Source: Perilla frutescens
Lineage: Eukaryota; Streptophyta; Magnoliopsida; Lamiales; Lamiaceae
Direction: 5' to 3'
Length of the DNA stretch: 64,000 nt
NCBI GenBank assembly: GCA_026008535.1
Contig: BRKX01000009.1
Location: 33,236,501-33,300,500 of the forward strand
Part shown: in pieces, positions 45,883-57,411 of the stretch
Numbering within the stretch: position 1 is the stretch's first letter
Layout of the letters: each line of letters opens with the position of its first letter
Program-made: the position numbers and the translations under genes
Notes under the pieces: model-generated
The model's input: only the letters and a program-made list of their open reading frames with translations
Told to the model about the DNA's origin: nothing
The model's database searches: none

Positions 45883-47614
45883 TGTTAGGAAAAACTATCA
45901 AGGAACCTCTAGATTAGGTTTTGATGAGATGTCAAAATTATTTATGAAAAACTGACTAAAATTCAAGTTGTAGATCTGAGCTGATCCATCCAGAGCATCA
46001 AAAAGGAACTCAAGTAAAGACAAAGTCAACCAATCTGGAGTATGGTCTGCAAGCTGAAGAATACGTCATCCAATCAGAAGTCAACTCAACTAAGGAGTCA
46101 AAAAGTCAAAACAGTCGAAATAAACTGACACCTAAGTCAACTGAGCTGAGGGAGAAAAGAGTCAACTAAGACTGAAGGAACTGATAAGAGATCAGTTTAA
46201 ACTAAAGACTGGAAGTATCCAACTGATGGCCAAACTGAAGTAAACAAGACAGATCAGCTAAAGATCAGAACTGAAGATAGTCAGCTCATGATTAGTCAAG
46301 CTGACAAGAAAGCTCAAGAGAAATCAGTCAAGCTGACAAGTTAGCCAAGAACTTGAGATCAGTCGAACTGGAGAAACAAAGCTCAAAACCGACAACTAGA
46401 GCAATGGGCAAACTGAGCTGACAAGCTCAAAACTGCCAACTGAAGCAACGGCCAAACTGAGCTGACAAGCTCAAAACTGCAAGCTGGAGCAATGGGCAAA
46501 CTGAGCTGACAAGCTCAAAACTACCAACTGAAGCAACGATCAAACTGAGCTGACAAGCTCAAAACTACCAACTGGAGCAATGGCCGAACTGACCAGAGAA
46601 GTTCAGAACTGTTAACTGAAACTCAAAACTGCTAAAAACTGAAGGCAGAAAACTCTGGAGTTATTGCTTAAACCGGCGAATCTTGGAATAAATGCTTCAA
46701 CAAAGATCCTGGAATTAAATATCCAATGAAGATCGATTGGCAAAGTAACGGCTACTTCAACCAAAAGCTCCAGCGATCAATAAAGACCATCTGCCATTGA
46801 TGAGCCAACAGAGCCACCGATCAATGGAACTCAACGGTCATAAAATCACTACTCTATAAAAAACGAGTGAATCAGAGTTTTAAACACTCTTCGCCTCCAC
46901 AACTTTCGCATATACATTCTTGAGATATTCAAGCAAGAGCTTTCTTTCTCTCTCTCACTCAGCTCAAGTTCAGCATCTGATAAAAACTGCGAGAGTCCAA
47001 CTGAGAAGAAGAATTCAAAGAGTCAAGACATTCAGCCAGCTGTTGACAATCCAGCCAGGGCAGCCTTCTTATTTTCAGCAATACAACGATCAACTACCCA
47101 GCTCAATTGAAGGAGCACGTCAGTTGATACCCTCTGTTCAAGACTAACCTCTTGAAGATCGAAAGAGATCTAAAACCTTGTAAAGACGACAATAGCATCT
47201 ACCTTCCTAGAGAGCAGTTAGGGACTTCAAGTGTGAGCCGTCGACCCGCTGAGGTAGCGAGCAGTTACCAGGTTCAGCCAACCGTCCTTCATTGTGTAAT
47301 TTGTAAAGAAACTCAAGTTATAGAGTGAAGTTGCCCTTTTGCAGAAGGAAGAGAGGACTTAGAAGTTTGAGACTTCGAACCTCTATAAATCACTTGTGTG
47401 TTGTACTGTTTTGATTATTGCATATCTTTAAACTGTACACAAGTTCACACAATCTGCACCAAGCAGTCATAACTGATCAACCAGTTTGTGCATAGATAAG
47501 TTTCTTTAAGCGAGTCAAAGGGCCCTATTATTCCGCATTTGAAGTAAAAAGTTTTTTATCAGTTTATTCACCCCCTCCCCATCTAAACTGATATCGACTC
47601 GCCCGGGACCAACA
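45883..47614 (+). repeat. copia-2 3' LTR
   Basis: 1732 bp, same ends as the 5' LTR. It includes the 44-bp minisatellite at 46381-46600 (GCTCAAAAC at 46381, 46425, 46469, 46513, 46557), so the repeat number has not changed since insertion. TATA at 46853-46862. ORF 46920-47147 is a reading of the leader. Confidence 0.95.
46381..46600 (+). repeat. 44-bp minisatellite in copia-2 3' LTR
   Basis: Five 44-bp units, matching the 5' LTR array unit for unit. Confidence 0.95.
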
Positions 47615-47619
47615 AGCAT

Positions 47620-47812
47620 CTTGTTTATATATTCATTTACTCACTAAGTTCAGCGACACAATGTTGACGGTTCGAATAATCAACATCGCCTCGTTGGAAT
47701 TTCTTGGGTGTGTGTTTGTATTTGAGTAGCAAATCCGTGCCCACCACTTGTTTGATGAATTTACTGAATGAGAAATTTATTTTTTTACTTGGTTTTGCAA
47801 ACCTGTTTTCAT
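47620..47812 (+). repeat. MULE left TIR, segment 3
   Basis: Continues the TIR interrupted at 11088: CTTGTTTATATATTC... through GTTTTGCAAACC, matching the complement of about 51658-51850. It starts right after the copia-2 target duplication AGCAT. Confidence 0.88.
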
Positions 47813-47909
47813 AATCATCGGGCCATTTCTCAATTTGTTTTTATGAATCTGATTTTTAATGTTTATGTATTCGTGGATAATTAATATAAATATGTATATA
47901 CTTACAGGT

Positions 47910-48005
47910 CTAGAAAAGGTTCATGAATATGTGGCAGAGTGCAAAAAGATGGACTCTAATGTGATCAAGGCCATCAAAAAAGGAGCTCTCCTACGCGAAA
48001 GTTGA
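47910..48005 (+). pseudogene. Exon-like coding tail inside the MULE (captured last exon?)
   Basis: After a good acceptor (ATACTTACAG ending 47907) a 31-codon frame encodes VHEYVAECKKMDSNVIKAIK followed by KGALLRES and TGA. Residue composition and the acceptor look like the last exon of a host gene. I do not recognise the source protein. It lies on the strand opposite the transposase, between the TIR and the transposase 3' end. Confidence 0.4.
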
Positions 48006-49269
48006 TTATATATTTAATCTAGATTATGGTTATATGATTTAATTAGTTCAATCTTATTAGCAAATTCATTTGATCTCTTCAACTATCTAAATTTGAGTTA
48101 AGCAAATAATGTTTGTATTACTTTCAAAGTTGGTGTATTTTTTAAACACTCGAAGTATATATGTTAATGTTTTGTTCAAATAAAATTCGTTGAAATTCTC
48201 ATGCATGAATTTTGTGAAAACTTCAAACTGTGTTAATCTAAATAATCTTACGAAAAATTTATGCATATTCACAAGTTAGTTAAAGCCTCGAACTGCCCAA
48301 AATCATTTGAAGAAACTCTATAAAATTATTGTGATGTTAATTTCACATGCCGAAAGCCTCAAACCACAAACAATGCACCTTTATTAGATTTTTTAACACA
48401 TTAATTAATTATTGTATAACCATTTCATAAATAGGAACTATCTTGCCATCATCCATTTCTTTTTTTACTTTTCGCATCAATTTGCAAGCTATTATATCTT
48501 AGTCATCTGATTTTAAATTAGTGTGTGAATATATGTTTGTGAATAGTGATATGCATTCAGAGAATTAAATAAGATATTAAAATACAATAAAATATAAAAT
48601 AATCCAATTAAATATTGGAAACCCAAGAAGATAACTTTTCAAAAATAATGATGTAGTTTTTCTCAAATTTGATACTCTGCTGCATTCCATATCACATCCC
48701 CTCTTGCAGAACTAAATTAAAAACAAAAACAAAAAAATAATTTCTTATTTCAATATATCATAATTGGGAAGATCCCTGCAGCAAGTACTTTTTTCTTACC
48801 CAGTTATACCAGTGAACAAAATTTTGACATAAACTACCATCACGTAATAGCATTTTTGTAGATGAACTTAGAACTTTTCCATAATAAAAGTAAACTTAAG
48901 GTAACAATAATCTGTATGGAATAACATTTTTTCTAATGAACTTAGTAAAAAGTAAATTTAAAGTAATTGATTAGTATTTATATCACTAAAAAACCTTGAT
49001 TAACCAAAAATGTATTTGAGCATAGAACCTGGAAAAAATATGTATTTAACATGAAAGAACAGGAAATAAGATGACCCATAATAATAATTCATTAAAACTA
49101 AGTATTCATAATACCAGCTATGATATAAAATCTTCATCACTTGCATTGTCATCGTTGATGTAATAATCGTCAACATTTAACCTGAAAATTCATGTAGCAT
49201 ATTGGAAACAATAAATCAAAATTAATTGATTAATTAGTAAAAAAATTAATAAATTATAAATAATAAAAT
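48006..49269. other. MULE interior, non-coding
   Basis: AT-rich sequence downstream of the transposase gene. No gene, RNA or repeat array recognised; the ORF at 48087-48272 is AT-driven. Confidence 0.55.
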
Positions 49270-51441
49270 TCAATCAACTCCCACACACCCATTCTGCAAA
49301 TTTGGGCAGTTACGTTTGTCATGTGATACTCCACGGCGTCCACATCCATGACATATCCTTGCCTTTGAAACTGACTTTTCCTTTGAGGATTGCAATCTCT
49401 TCACGGATCCCTTGGTCCTTATATCTGAAGGATCATTAATATTATGAACTTTGTCTAAGGTTTTCCTCCTTTGAGTTCCTTCGGTAAATGTTGGACTGAT
49501 ATTCATCTCTTTTATTTTACTACGCATGAGATCAAGTTGTTCTTCTAAATACTTTGCACTCTCATCAGTCAAAGATGCATCATCAACTAAAACTGAAGCT
49601 TTATATGATAATCTAGAGTGTCGTGACATTAAAGACCTTAGTGGATTATCATTGATATTTTGATTATCCATGACATATATTGCATCAATCTTTGCATCAC
49701 GTGTCCAACGCTTGAGTATATATTTTTCAGGTAGATGAAATACTTGGTTAATGCGCCAGAAAGCTAACATGTGTCTGCACGGGATACCATCAAACTCAAA
49801 TTTACTACAACTACAAGATATCTGGTCTCTTCTCGTGTCATGAGTCAGTATCTTTGGTTTGGAAGATGAACAACCTTGAGAATAATTCACATTGTAAGTC
49901 ACAATGTCATCTATGGTAGAAATCTCCTGCACTAAGTAACAATGACTTTGACTCACTTCACTTTGAAACTCCATCCTTTTTTTTTGTGTACACCTTAACC
50001 ATTTGAGTTTCCATAGGCCAATTTATCTTGACTTTGGGATGTTCATTCATGTCGATATAATTAGCAAGTAACTCATTATGTCTTTGATGTCTTAGCGCCC
50101 TATTGAATCGTGTGATAAAATCCATTAATGAGTTTTTTTTGGAGACGTACCTTTTAAAAAATGAGTGTGAACTTTCAGATCTCTGACTGCTTGACATCCC
50201 AGCGCAAAATATATGACTAAAATATGTTGGAGCCCACATATGTCGCAATCCATATATCAATGTTATCCACTTATTTTGCTCCAAATTAGCACATCTGATA
50301 ACCTCTTCCCAAGAATGCTCGAATTCATCTGGAGATGTAGAATTTTCAATACCATTCTATATACTGTGATAATGATCTCGAAAAATGACATGGCCAATTT
50401 TTTCTTAAAATTTATTCAATATGTGCCACAAGCAATACCAATGCACTGTTTGAGGCAAAACCTCTACAATAGCTGTGATTATTACTTTTGGTGCACATGT
50501 TAGCATGGCTTCAATCCATGTATTAAGCAACCAAGCAAAAGACTCAACCTTCTAATCACTTAATAATCCATAACCAAAAATAATTGTTTGATGGTGATGA
50601 TTAACTCCTACAAACGGTGCAAAAATCATTGCATATTTATTGGTATTATATGTCGAATTAAACACCACCACATCACCAAATATACTATATGCACTCCTTG
50701 AAATATGATCCGTCCAAAAACACCTACTAAATCTGTTTTTAGAATCAGTCTCATACTTAAAAAAAATGCTGAATTTTTCTCCTTTTGAGATGTAAAGAAC
50801 TCAATCAAAGTGTCAGCATCAATACCCATTTGTTCATCTCTCTGTTCTTTCTCAAAGTTTCTAATATCTCTTTTTGTGCAACCAACATGTTCCGGTCCGC
50901 CATACTCCAACTCTAATAATCGCATTTGCTAACAAGTTGGTATATTAGCTTTTCAAAATTGCCGAGTCAATGCTTTCTTAACAACCGAAACACTACGGTG
51001 TGAGCGTAATAAATGTACTTTTGTTGGAGTAGAAAGTGGATGATTATGACCTTCCACAACAGTGCTGATGCACCAATCAAGCCCAGTCTGTTGCTTTACA
51101 AGAGATATTTTTGCCTTACAACCAGTTCGAACTTCATCGCAAGCTCTTGCAACTTTCAGTTGACCACTTTGAACTCATTTATTTGAACGATTTTCATCAG
51201 TGTGTCCTTTAAAGCACACAATTTTTTTCCAAACAATTTCATTTGTGACCTTATTCTTCTTGCTATTGCTCATTCTTGCGCTGAATCCCGATTCTCGTGC
51301 ATATTGGTAATAGAATAAAAATGCGTCATCTAGTGATGTAAATTTCATACCAATACTTGGCTTCCGATCATGCGCAACTTGAGGAATATATGACTCCATA
51401 TCTATATTTTCTCTCATTGCTGTAGAACATGAAAATTGCAA
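49270..51441 (-). pseudogene. FAR1-related MULE transposase, decayed
   Basis: Read from 51441 down: the FAR1 DNA-binding domain (IGMKFTSLDDAFLFYYQYARE, then WKKIVCFKGH), a linker with KRDIRNFEKEQRDEQMGIDA, the MULE DDE core in several frames (GDVVVFNSTYNTNKY near 50670; SSQRSESSHSFFKRYVS near 50180), then the SWIM zinc finger CSCSKFEFDGIPCRHMLAFW at about 49760-49830. It ends with a CCHC-like CHGCGRRGVSHDKRNC. Four ORF pieces are separated by frameshifts and stops. In the DDE motif the usual Asp of FDTTY reads Asn. Domain order is that of FAR1/FHY3-type and Jittery-like transposases. It acts on element ends in the nucleus; this copy is surely inactive. Confidence 0.88.
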
Positions 51442-51657
51442 AATGTTAATATTTATGATATTGCGGAATTAACTCAAATAATAATATCACTAATCTAACA
51501 TACCCAACGAACTATAAATGCGAAGAAAGTATTAAAATTATATGGTCAAGCTATATAAATTTAATATGTGCACATCATGCCAATTTAGATTAGGATGATA
51601 TATACACAAAGTGAACGAGATTTATTTTAACTGATTGTAATTAAATATATGCACATC

Positions 51658-52534
51658 AGGTTTGCAAAACCAAGTAAAAAAATAAAATTCTCATTCAATA
51701 AATTCATCAAACAAGTGGCGGGCACGGATTTGCAACTCAAATACAAACACAGGCCCAAGAAATTCCAACGAGGCGATGTTGATTATTCGAACAATCAACA
51801 TTGTGTCGTTGAACTTAGTGAGTAAACGAATATATAAATAAGATAATCCCTCAAGCTTGCTATGACATACACACACACAATTAATTAACATGGAAAAATC
51901 ATAATTAACAGATTGTAATTAAATATACAAAACGCATCGTCGACGAAGAAAGCTTCGATAGACATAATATGTAAATGTGCGAATTAGTCATCAAAAAACA
52001 AAGCACTATAGGCACAAAAAGACTTCAACAAACACTCTGCTATATTTTCTACATCTCTTCCTTTCATTACAGTAAGAACGACGGCACAAAGAAAGTAGAA
52101 ATTTGTAGAAACACTGAAATAATTTTTCTCCTGGTTGAATATTGAGATTTTTTTTTGAAGAAACAAAAGATGAAAGAAATTGAGGCAGAAAAAAATTTGA
52201 CGGACCATAAAAGAGCAACGAGGAGTTAATCGAAACATTGAAAAAATTACCTAGAGTAGGAACGATGAAAGAAACCACGTAGAGCAGCGGTGGCACAACG
52301 GAGCAGACGATCGAGTTGGGAAGAACAACGAGCAAAACAGAAAAAACTATGGAAGAATTGAGATTTTGAGGGAATCATACGCAAGAATATCGATTCAGAG
52401 GGAAACTGCGTGGAAATAGGAAAAATTTATATTGAGATATAAATAAGGAAACAAAAATAAAAAAATAAGAATTATTTCATACCTAGACTGTCGCTCACGC
52501 TGGTGCCCATATTTGGTGTCCAGCATATCAACTT

Positions 52535-52570
<36 letters not shown>

Positions 52571-52962
52571 ATATGGTTTATTCTGACTCATTTAGAGTTT
52601 ATCACATCCAATCAGTGTTTATTTCATCCAATTAGGATTTCGTTCATTCAACTAGGGTTTATTAAATTAAATTAGGTTTACAATTATCTTTTAGAATATA
52701 TTTTTTCTCTAACAATATTAGAAAACTTTAATTAGTTTCACGATATCTCTTCATTAGCATTATGATAATACTTCATTAGCATAACGACCTGTTATCAAAT
52801 ACTCTGCGATTTTTATAAAAATTGCCAAATTACGTTATTGTCCCCACCGGAAATTTTTCAAATATTACAGAATTGCCACATCCCTTTTAATCAAATCTAG
52901 AACTTTAATTTTTTAGGATTGTGTGGTGTGAGATGTTGGATTGGTTTTCACCTAACCCTTCC
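51658..52962 (-). repeat. MULE right TIR (uninterrupted)
   Basis: This is the reference copy for the split left TIR. It contains a (TA)n tract at about 52541-52565 and, near the end, ATGCTAATGAAG-type repeats. Minus-strand ORFs 51984-52238 and 52006-52335 mirror those of the left TIR. It lies upstream of the transposase and may carry its promoter and leader. Confidence 0.85.
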
Positions 52963-53376
52963 CATATATATATATACATATATATATATATAGAATGGAT
53001 CAAATGTAAATCAATCCCCAGTGTGTAAACTGTAAATCAATCTCCCACCATCCATCTAAAAAAATACACGATCAAGATTTGGAGAAAAATTTGGTGGTAG
53101 TTCTGTAATTTTCGCAATTTTTCAGTCTATGGGGGTATTTCCGTCCGTTTGTTGAAAAAATCTCATTTCATGCTGACTCGTCATCTAAAAAAATTCTTAA
53201 AAACTTCAAACGATCATAACTTATTCATTTTTCATTCGATTAATGCAAATAATATATCAAATTAAAAGTCTTTTAATCCTCTTTCATTTAAGATCGGTGA
53301 AGCATATCTTTATTTAGAAAAATATAAACTAAAAATACAAAAGTTTTATTTTTCACGCGTATTCAAGCTCCGAATA

Positions 53377-54270
53377 CTTTGTTAGCATACGAAAGCATAT
53401 GACAAATATTTTATCAGCATCAGTTATATTGCGATAAATATTTCTTCAATGGTAATTAGGTATGTTTCATTAGCATATGAAAAATGTTGCATTGGTATAC
53501 GACAAATGCTTCGTTAGCATATGTCAAATATTTATTAGCATCAATTATATTACTGTAAATGTTTACTATATCTCAATTAATATATGCTTCACTAACATCA
53601 ATTATATTGCTATAAATGTTTATATAATCTCAATTTGGATGTGTTTCATTAGCATATAATAAATATTTCATTAGTATTAATTATATTCACAATGAACAAT
53701 ACATTAATGCATTAAGATATTTTTTATATGAGAATGCTAATACACTGGTAACGGTAGTATTGACATATGCTAACTAAAATATTAGAATAATGCTAATGTA
53801 GTATAATTATATATGGTAATAGAATCGTATATGTTTAATATTGCATGTGTATTATCAATATATAACATCCATCTCAATTAAGCATGATTCGTTAGCATAT
53901 GACAGATGATTCGCTAGCATCATGATTAGTTATATTGCTATCATTTGTTGTTGTTAGCAGTATCGTACACTAACAGAAGTATTAAAAGTAATACACAATG
54001 CTAACATAAGCAATAATGTAGTGGATTGAAGCCAAATAATGTAACTAACAAAGTTCAATTAAACAACTATAACTTTGTCGATAATTCATATGTTTTTGAA
54101 ATTATTTTGTATTAAAAATTAAGCTTGACTAGCTTTCCAACCATACAAAACTCGTCATTTAATAATTTTCTAACAAAATTAGTTTTGTTCTTAAAGTTAG
54201 GTGTTGTGAATGAAGTGATATTGCTTCGTTAGCATATGATTATGTGTTCGTCAGCATATGAATGTGTCTT
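53377..54270. repeat. TTAGCATA(T/C)GA word cluster in element A
   Basis: Many copies of GTTAGCATAYGA and ATGCTAACGAAG-type words, unevenly spaced. The same cluster is found inverted in element B (55080-56040) and in weaker form in the MULE TIRs. Confidence 0.75.
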
Positions 54271-54376
54271 CATTAGCAAGCGTCCTGAAAGTTCGCTATT
54301 TTTTTGTAAATTTTGACGTTCCTGGAAATTTCCAAAATGCCACCACATTTTTTGAAGTTCCTCTTATTTACAATAA

Positions 54377-54768
54377 GGGGTATTATCAGATTTTAGCCTG
54401 ACCTTTCAAGTAATTCACAAAAATATCATGATTTTTATAAATAACAATTTAATACTTGACCTTTTGAATATACAACAAATCTAGCCTGAAATTATTTTTT
54501 GAGCTTTTAGTTACCATCGTATATCTTTTTTTCTGAATTTTTTTACCTGCTGGAAAATACTTGTGCCACGTCAATTGATCAAATAAAATTTTATTTCACT
54601 CCAGACCGTGTGTAAAATGATATACATTGAGGATTAAAAGGCCGGAAATTAATTCCAGGTTAGATTTGTTATAAATTCAAAAGATCATGTATTAAATTGT
54701 TATTTATAAAAGTTCAGGACATTTTTCTGAATTACTTGAAAGGTCAGGTTAAAATCTGATAATACCCC
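54377..54768. mobile_element. Small nested MITE-like element in element A
   Basis: GGGGTATTATCAGATTTTA at the left and its complement at the right, about 39 bp of TIR including TGACCTTTCAAGTAATTCA. Element B lacks this stretch at the matching place, showing it is an insertion. The target duplication is unclear. Confidence 0.75.
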
Positions 54769-54889
54769 AACGTATATCTTTTTACCAAATCTAGACCATT
54801 GGATTTTGAAGGATCTGTGGTGGGAGATTAGTTTACAGTTTATACAATAGGTTCTGATTTACAGCCAGAAGCACCCCTTATACATATAT

Positions 54890-56435
54890 AGGGGGTGGTT
54901 CTGGTGTAAACCACCCAGCCCACCACACATCCTTCAAAATTCAATGGTCTAGATTTGGTCAAAGGGTAGTGGTATTATTGTAAATAAAAAGGAACTTCAA
55001 AAAATGCGGTCATTTTGGTAATTTTCGTGTCTGGGTCAAAATTTAAAAAATAAAGAAAAATAGCGGACTTCCAAAACACAGGCTAACGAAGACTTTATAT
55101 GTTGACGAACACATAATCATACGCTAACGAAGCAATATCATTTCATTCACAACACCAAACTTTAAACATAAAATTGATTTTATTTGGAAATTATTAAATG
55201 ACGAGTTTTATATAGTTGGAAAGCTAGTCAAGCCTAATTTTCAACAGAAAATAATCTCAAAAAAATATCAATCGTGGACAAATTATAGTTGTTTGATTGA
55301 AGACAGTTAATTGTATTATTTGGCATCAATCCACGATATTATTGCTTTTGTTAGCATTATGTATTACTTTCTTTAACATTACATAATCATTCTGTTAGCG
55401 TACGACAGTGCTAACATCAACAAATGATCAAATTCAATAAAATTAAATTGTTGAACTCTAAAATTGATGTGATAGCAATATAACTAATTATGATGCTAGC
55501 GAATCATCTGTTATATGCTAACGAGTCATGCTTAATTGAGTTGGATGTTATACATTGATAATACGCATGCAATATTAAACACATATGATTCTATTACCAT
55601 ATATAATTGTACTACATTATCATTATTAGAATATTTTAGTTAGCATATGTCAATGCTAACGTTATCAATGCATTAGCATTCTCATATAAAAAATATCTTA
55701 ATGCATTAATGTATTGTTCATTGTGAATATAATTGATACTAATGAAATATTTATTATATGCTAATGAAACAAATCCTAGTTGGGATTAAATAAATATTTA
55801 TAACAATATAATTGATGTCAGTGAATCATATATAACTGAAATGTAATAAACATTTACAGTATTATAATCGATGCTAATGAAATATTTGGAATATGCTAAC
55901 GAAGCATTTGTCATATACTAATGAAATATTTTTTATATGCTAACGTAGCATACCTAATTACGATTGAATAAAGTTTTATCACAATATAACACCGATGTTG
56001 ACGAAACATTTGTTATCTAACGAAATATATGATGTATGCTAACGATGTATTCTGAGCTTGAATATACCTAGAAAATGAAACTTTTGTATTTTTCGTCCAT
56101 ATTTTTCTAGATAAACATATGCTTCACTGACCTTAAATGATGAAAGGTTTAAAAGACCTTTAATTTGATATATTATTTGCGTTAATCTGATGAAAAACGA
56201 GCAAGTTATGATTGTTTTAAGTTTCTAAGAATATTTTTAGATGCTGAGTCAGCATGACGTCAATTTTTTTTAACAAACGGATGGAAATACCCTTGTAGAC
56301 TGAAAAACAATACGAAAATTACAAAACTGCTAGCGAATTTTTCTCCAAATCTTGGCGGTGTATTTTTTTAGATGGATGATGGGAGATCGGTTTACTGTTT
56401 ACATACTATGGATTAGTTTATATTTGATGCACTCC

Positions 56436-56440
<5 letters not shown>
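54890..56440 (-). mobile_element. Non-autonomous TIR element B, inverted copy of A
   Basis: Reverse-complement relative of element A from GGGGTGGTTCTGG to GATGCACTCCCT. Shared landmarks are AATCTAGACCATTG (complement), the TAACGAAGCAATATCA stretch, CTTTAATTTGATATAT and TGGATGATGGGAGAT. It abuts A across 13 bp of TA-rich sequence, so the pair makes a palindrome of about 3.4 kb. Confidence 0.7.

Positions 56441-56471
<31 letters not shown>
56433..56471. repeat. (TA)n microsatellite
   Basis: A TA run of about 38 bp at the right edge of element B. Confidence 0.96.
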
Positions 56472-56472
<1 letters not shown>

Positions 56473-57411
56473 ATGCCAGAGGCACTTATTGGAGATCAAT
56501 ATGGAACTTGCAAAATTTGAATATTTGGTTGTAACATGGAAAACAAAAGAGGTCGAGCGCATTAATGGAAGTTGCAAGTCTTGTAAAGTGAATTTGACTG
56601 GTAACGCAGGCAGTTTGGGGATAAGTAGACGGAATCCCTAACTTCAATATGGAGAAATTGACGTCTAAACTAGAGTTAAAGATGTAATTCTTAACACGGT
56701 CAAATAGAGGGGTTAGGTTGTCCGAATTTTAACTTCCAAATTTGGTTTAAATAGTAACGAATGAGGCAAAACGTTCCTTGCCGAATAGTTGAATATTGGA
56801 CTATTTGTACATTTTCCCTAAACTTTTGAAATAATATTTTATATTTAATAAAATATAAATGTATAATTATGTAAATAGGTTGGCTTGTTATGGTTGATGG
56901 ATTTTGTTCAAGAAGCAAGCCCGGACCTATTCATCTACATTGGCTTATTAGAAAAACTTTAGGCCAACAATTTTGTTAACCCAATGCAGGATAAGTCGAA
57001 AGCCCTCTGTCAAATAGCTTGGCCTTTTTCCATCCTTATGTCTAGAGAATTAATGAATGTAAATCATGCTTAGTGTAAGAACTATAAACTAATTTCAACT
57101 ATTAAAAAAAATGATCTACCGGGTGAGGTTGGTCATAGGCAATTTTGTGAATATTTATACAACGCTCAAGTTATATTAAGAAACCCAAAATGTAGGGATA
57201 AGATAGTCAAACAGGTGCGAATTTAGATTTTGAGGCTCTTTAGTTGTCCCCAATAGGCAATGTTTATAGATAACGATTTAACCGTTGTGATTTAACATTG
57301 TCTTTTAAAGCGTTATTTAATATGAGAATTATTATACTTCTAACGAATCATTATCATAATGCCAATAAAGTATATTATCATATTACTAACGAATAATTAT
57401 TATATTATTAC
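56472..57411. other. Intergenic sequence
   Basis: No gene or RNA seen. TCTAACGAATCATTATC-type words near 57340-57400 recall the element A/B cluster. ORF 56700-56918 is unsupported. Confidence 0.5.

Larger units (their letters stand above)
25607..47614 (+). mobile_element. Giant (22-kb) SIRE/Maximus-like Ty1/copia retrotransposon with three accessory ORFs (copia-2)
   Basis: Two LTRs of about 1.73 kb (TGTTAGG...CCAACA) frame 18.5 kb of internal DNA. This holds an initiator-tRNA-Met primer site, gag with a long C-terminal extension, pol, three accessory ORFs, and a polypurine tract AAGGGGGAAAT. Flanks are ATCAT on the left and AGCAT on the right, one mismatch apart. Removing the 4,985-bp CACTA insert leaves an element of about 17 kb. 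The downstream AAAAAGGGGGAAG motif and the gag-pol layout resemble SIRE/Maximus elements. The LTRs differ at five positions in their first 150 bases or so. It inserted a few bases beyond the Athila 3' LTR. Confidence 0.93.
7381..52962 (-). mobile_element. Long-TIR Mutator-like element with FAR1-type transposase, disrupted by nested insertions
   Basis: The two ends are inverted copies: GGAAGGGTTAGGTGAAAA begins the left end and its complement closes the right end. Both ends abut TA-rich runs that could be 9-10-bp target duplications. The right TIR (51658-52962, about 1.3 kb) is continuous. The left TIR is in three pieces (7381-7749, 10354-11088, 47620-47812). The pieces follow the order of the right TIR, so the intervening DNA arrived by insertion. 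Without inserts the element would be about 6.4 kb. Its only transposition gene is a decayed minus-strand FAR1/MULE transposase. TIRs this long are at the high end for MULEs. Confidence 0.8.
52983..54876 (+). mobile_element. Non-autonomous TIR element A
   Basis: Left end has TGTAAACTGTAAATCAATCT then CCCACCATCC; the complement of the right end has TATAAACTGTAAACTAATCT then CCCACCAC, so it has its own inverted termini. The interior is dense with TTAGCATATGA-type words. A second small element (54377-54768) is nested in it. No transposase. Its flanks are TA runs. Family uncertain; a MULE-derived foldback type is likely. Confidence 0.65.
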
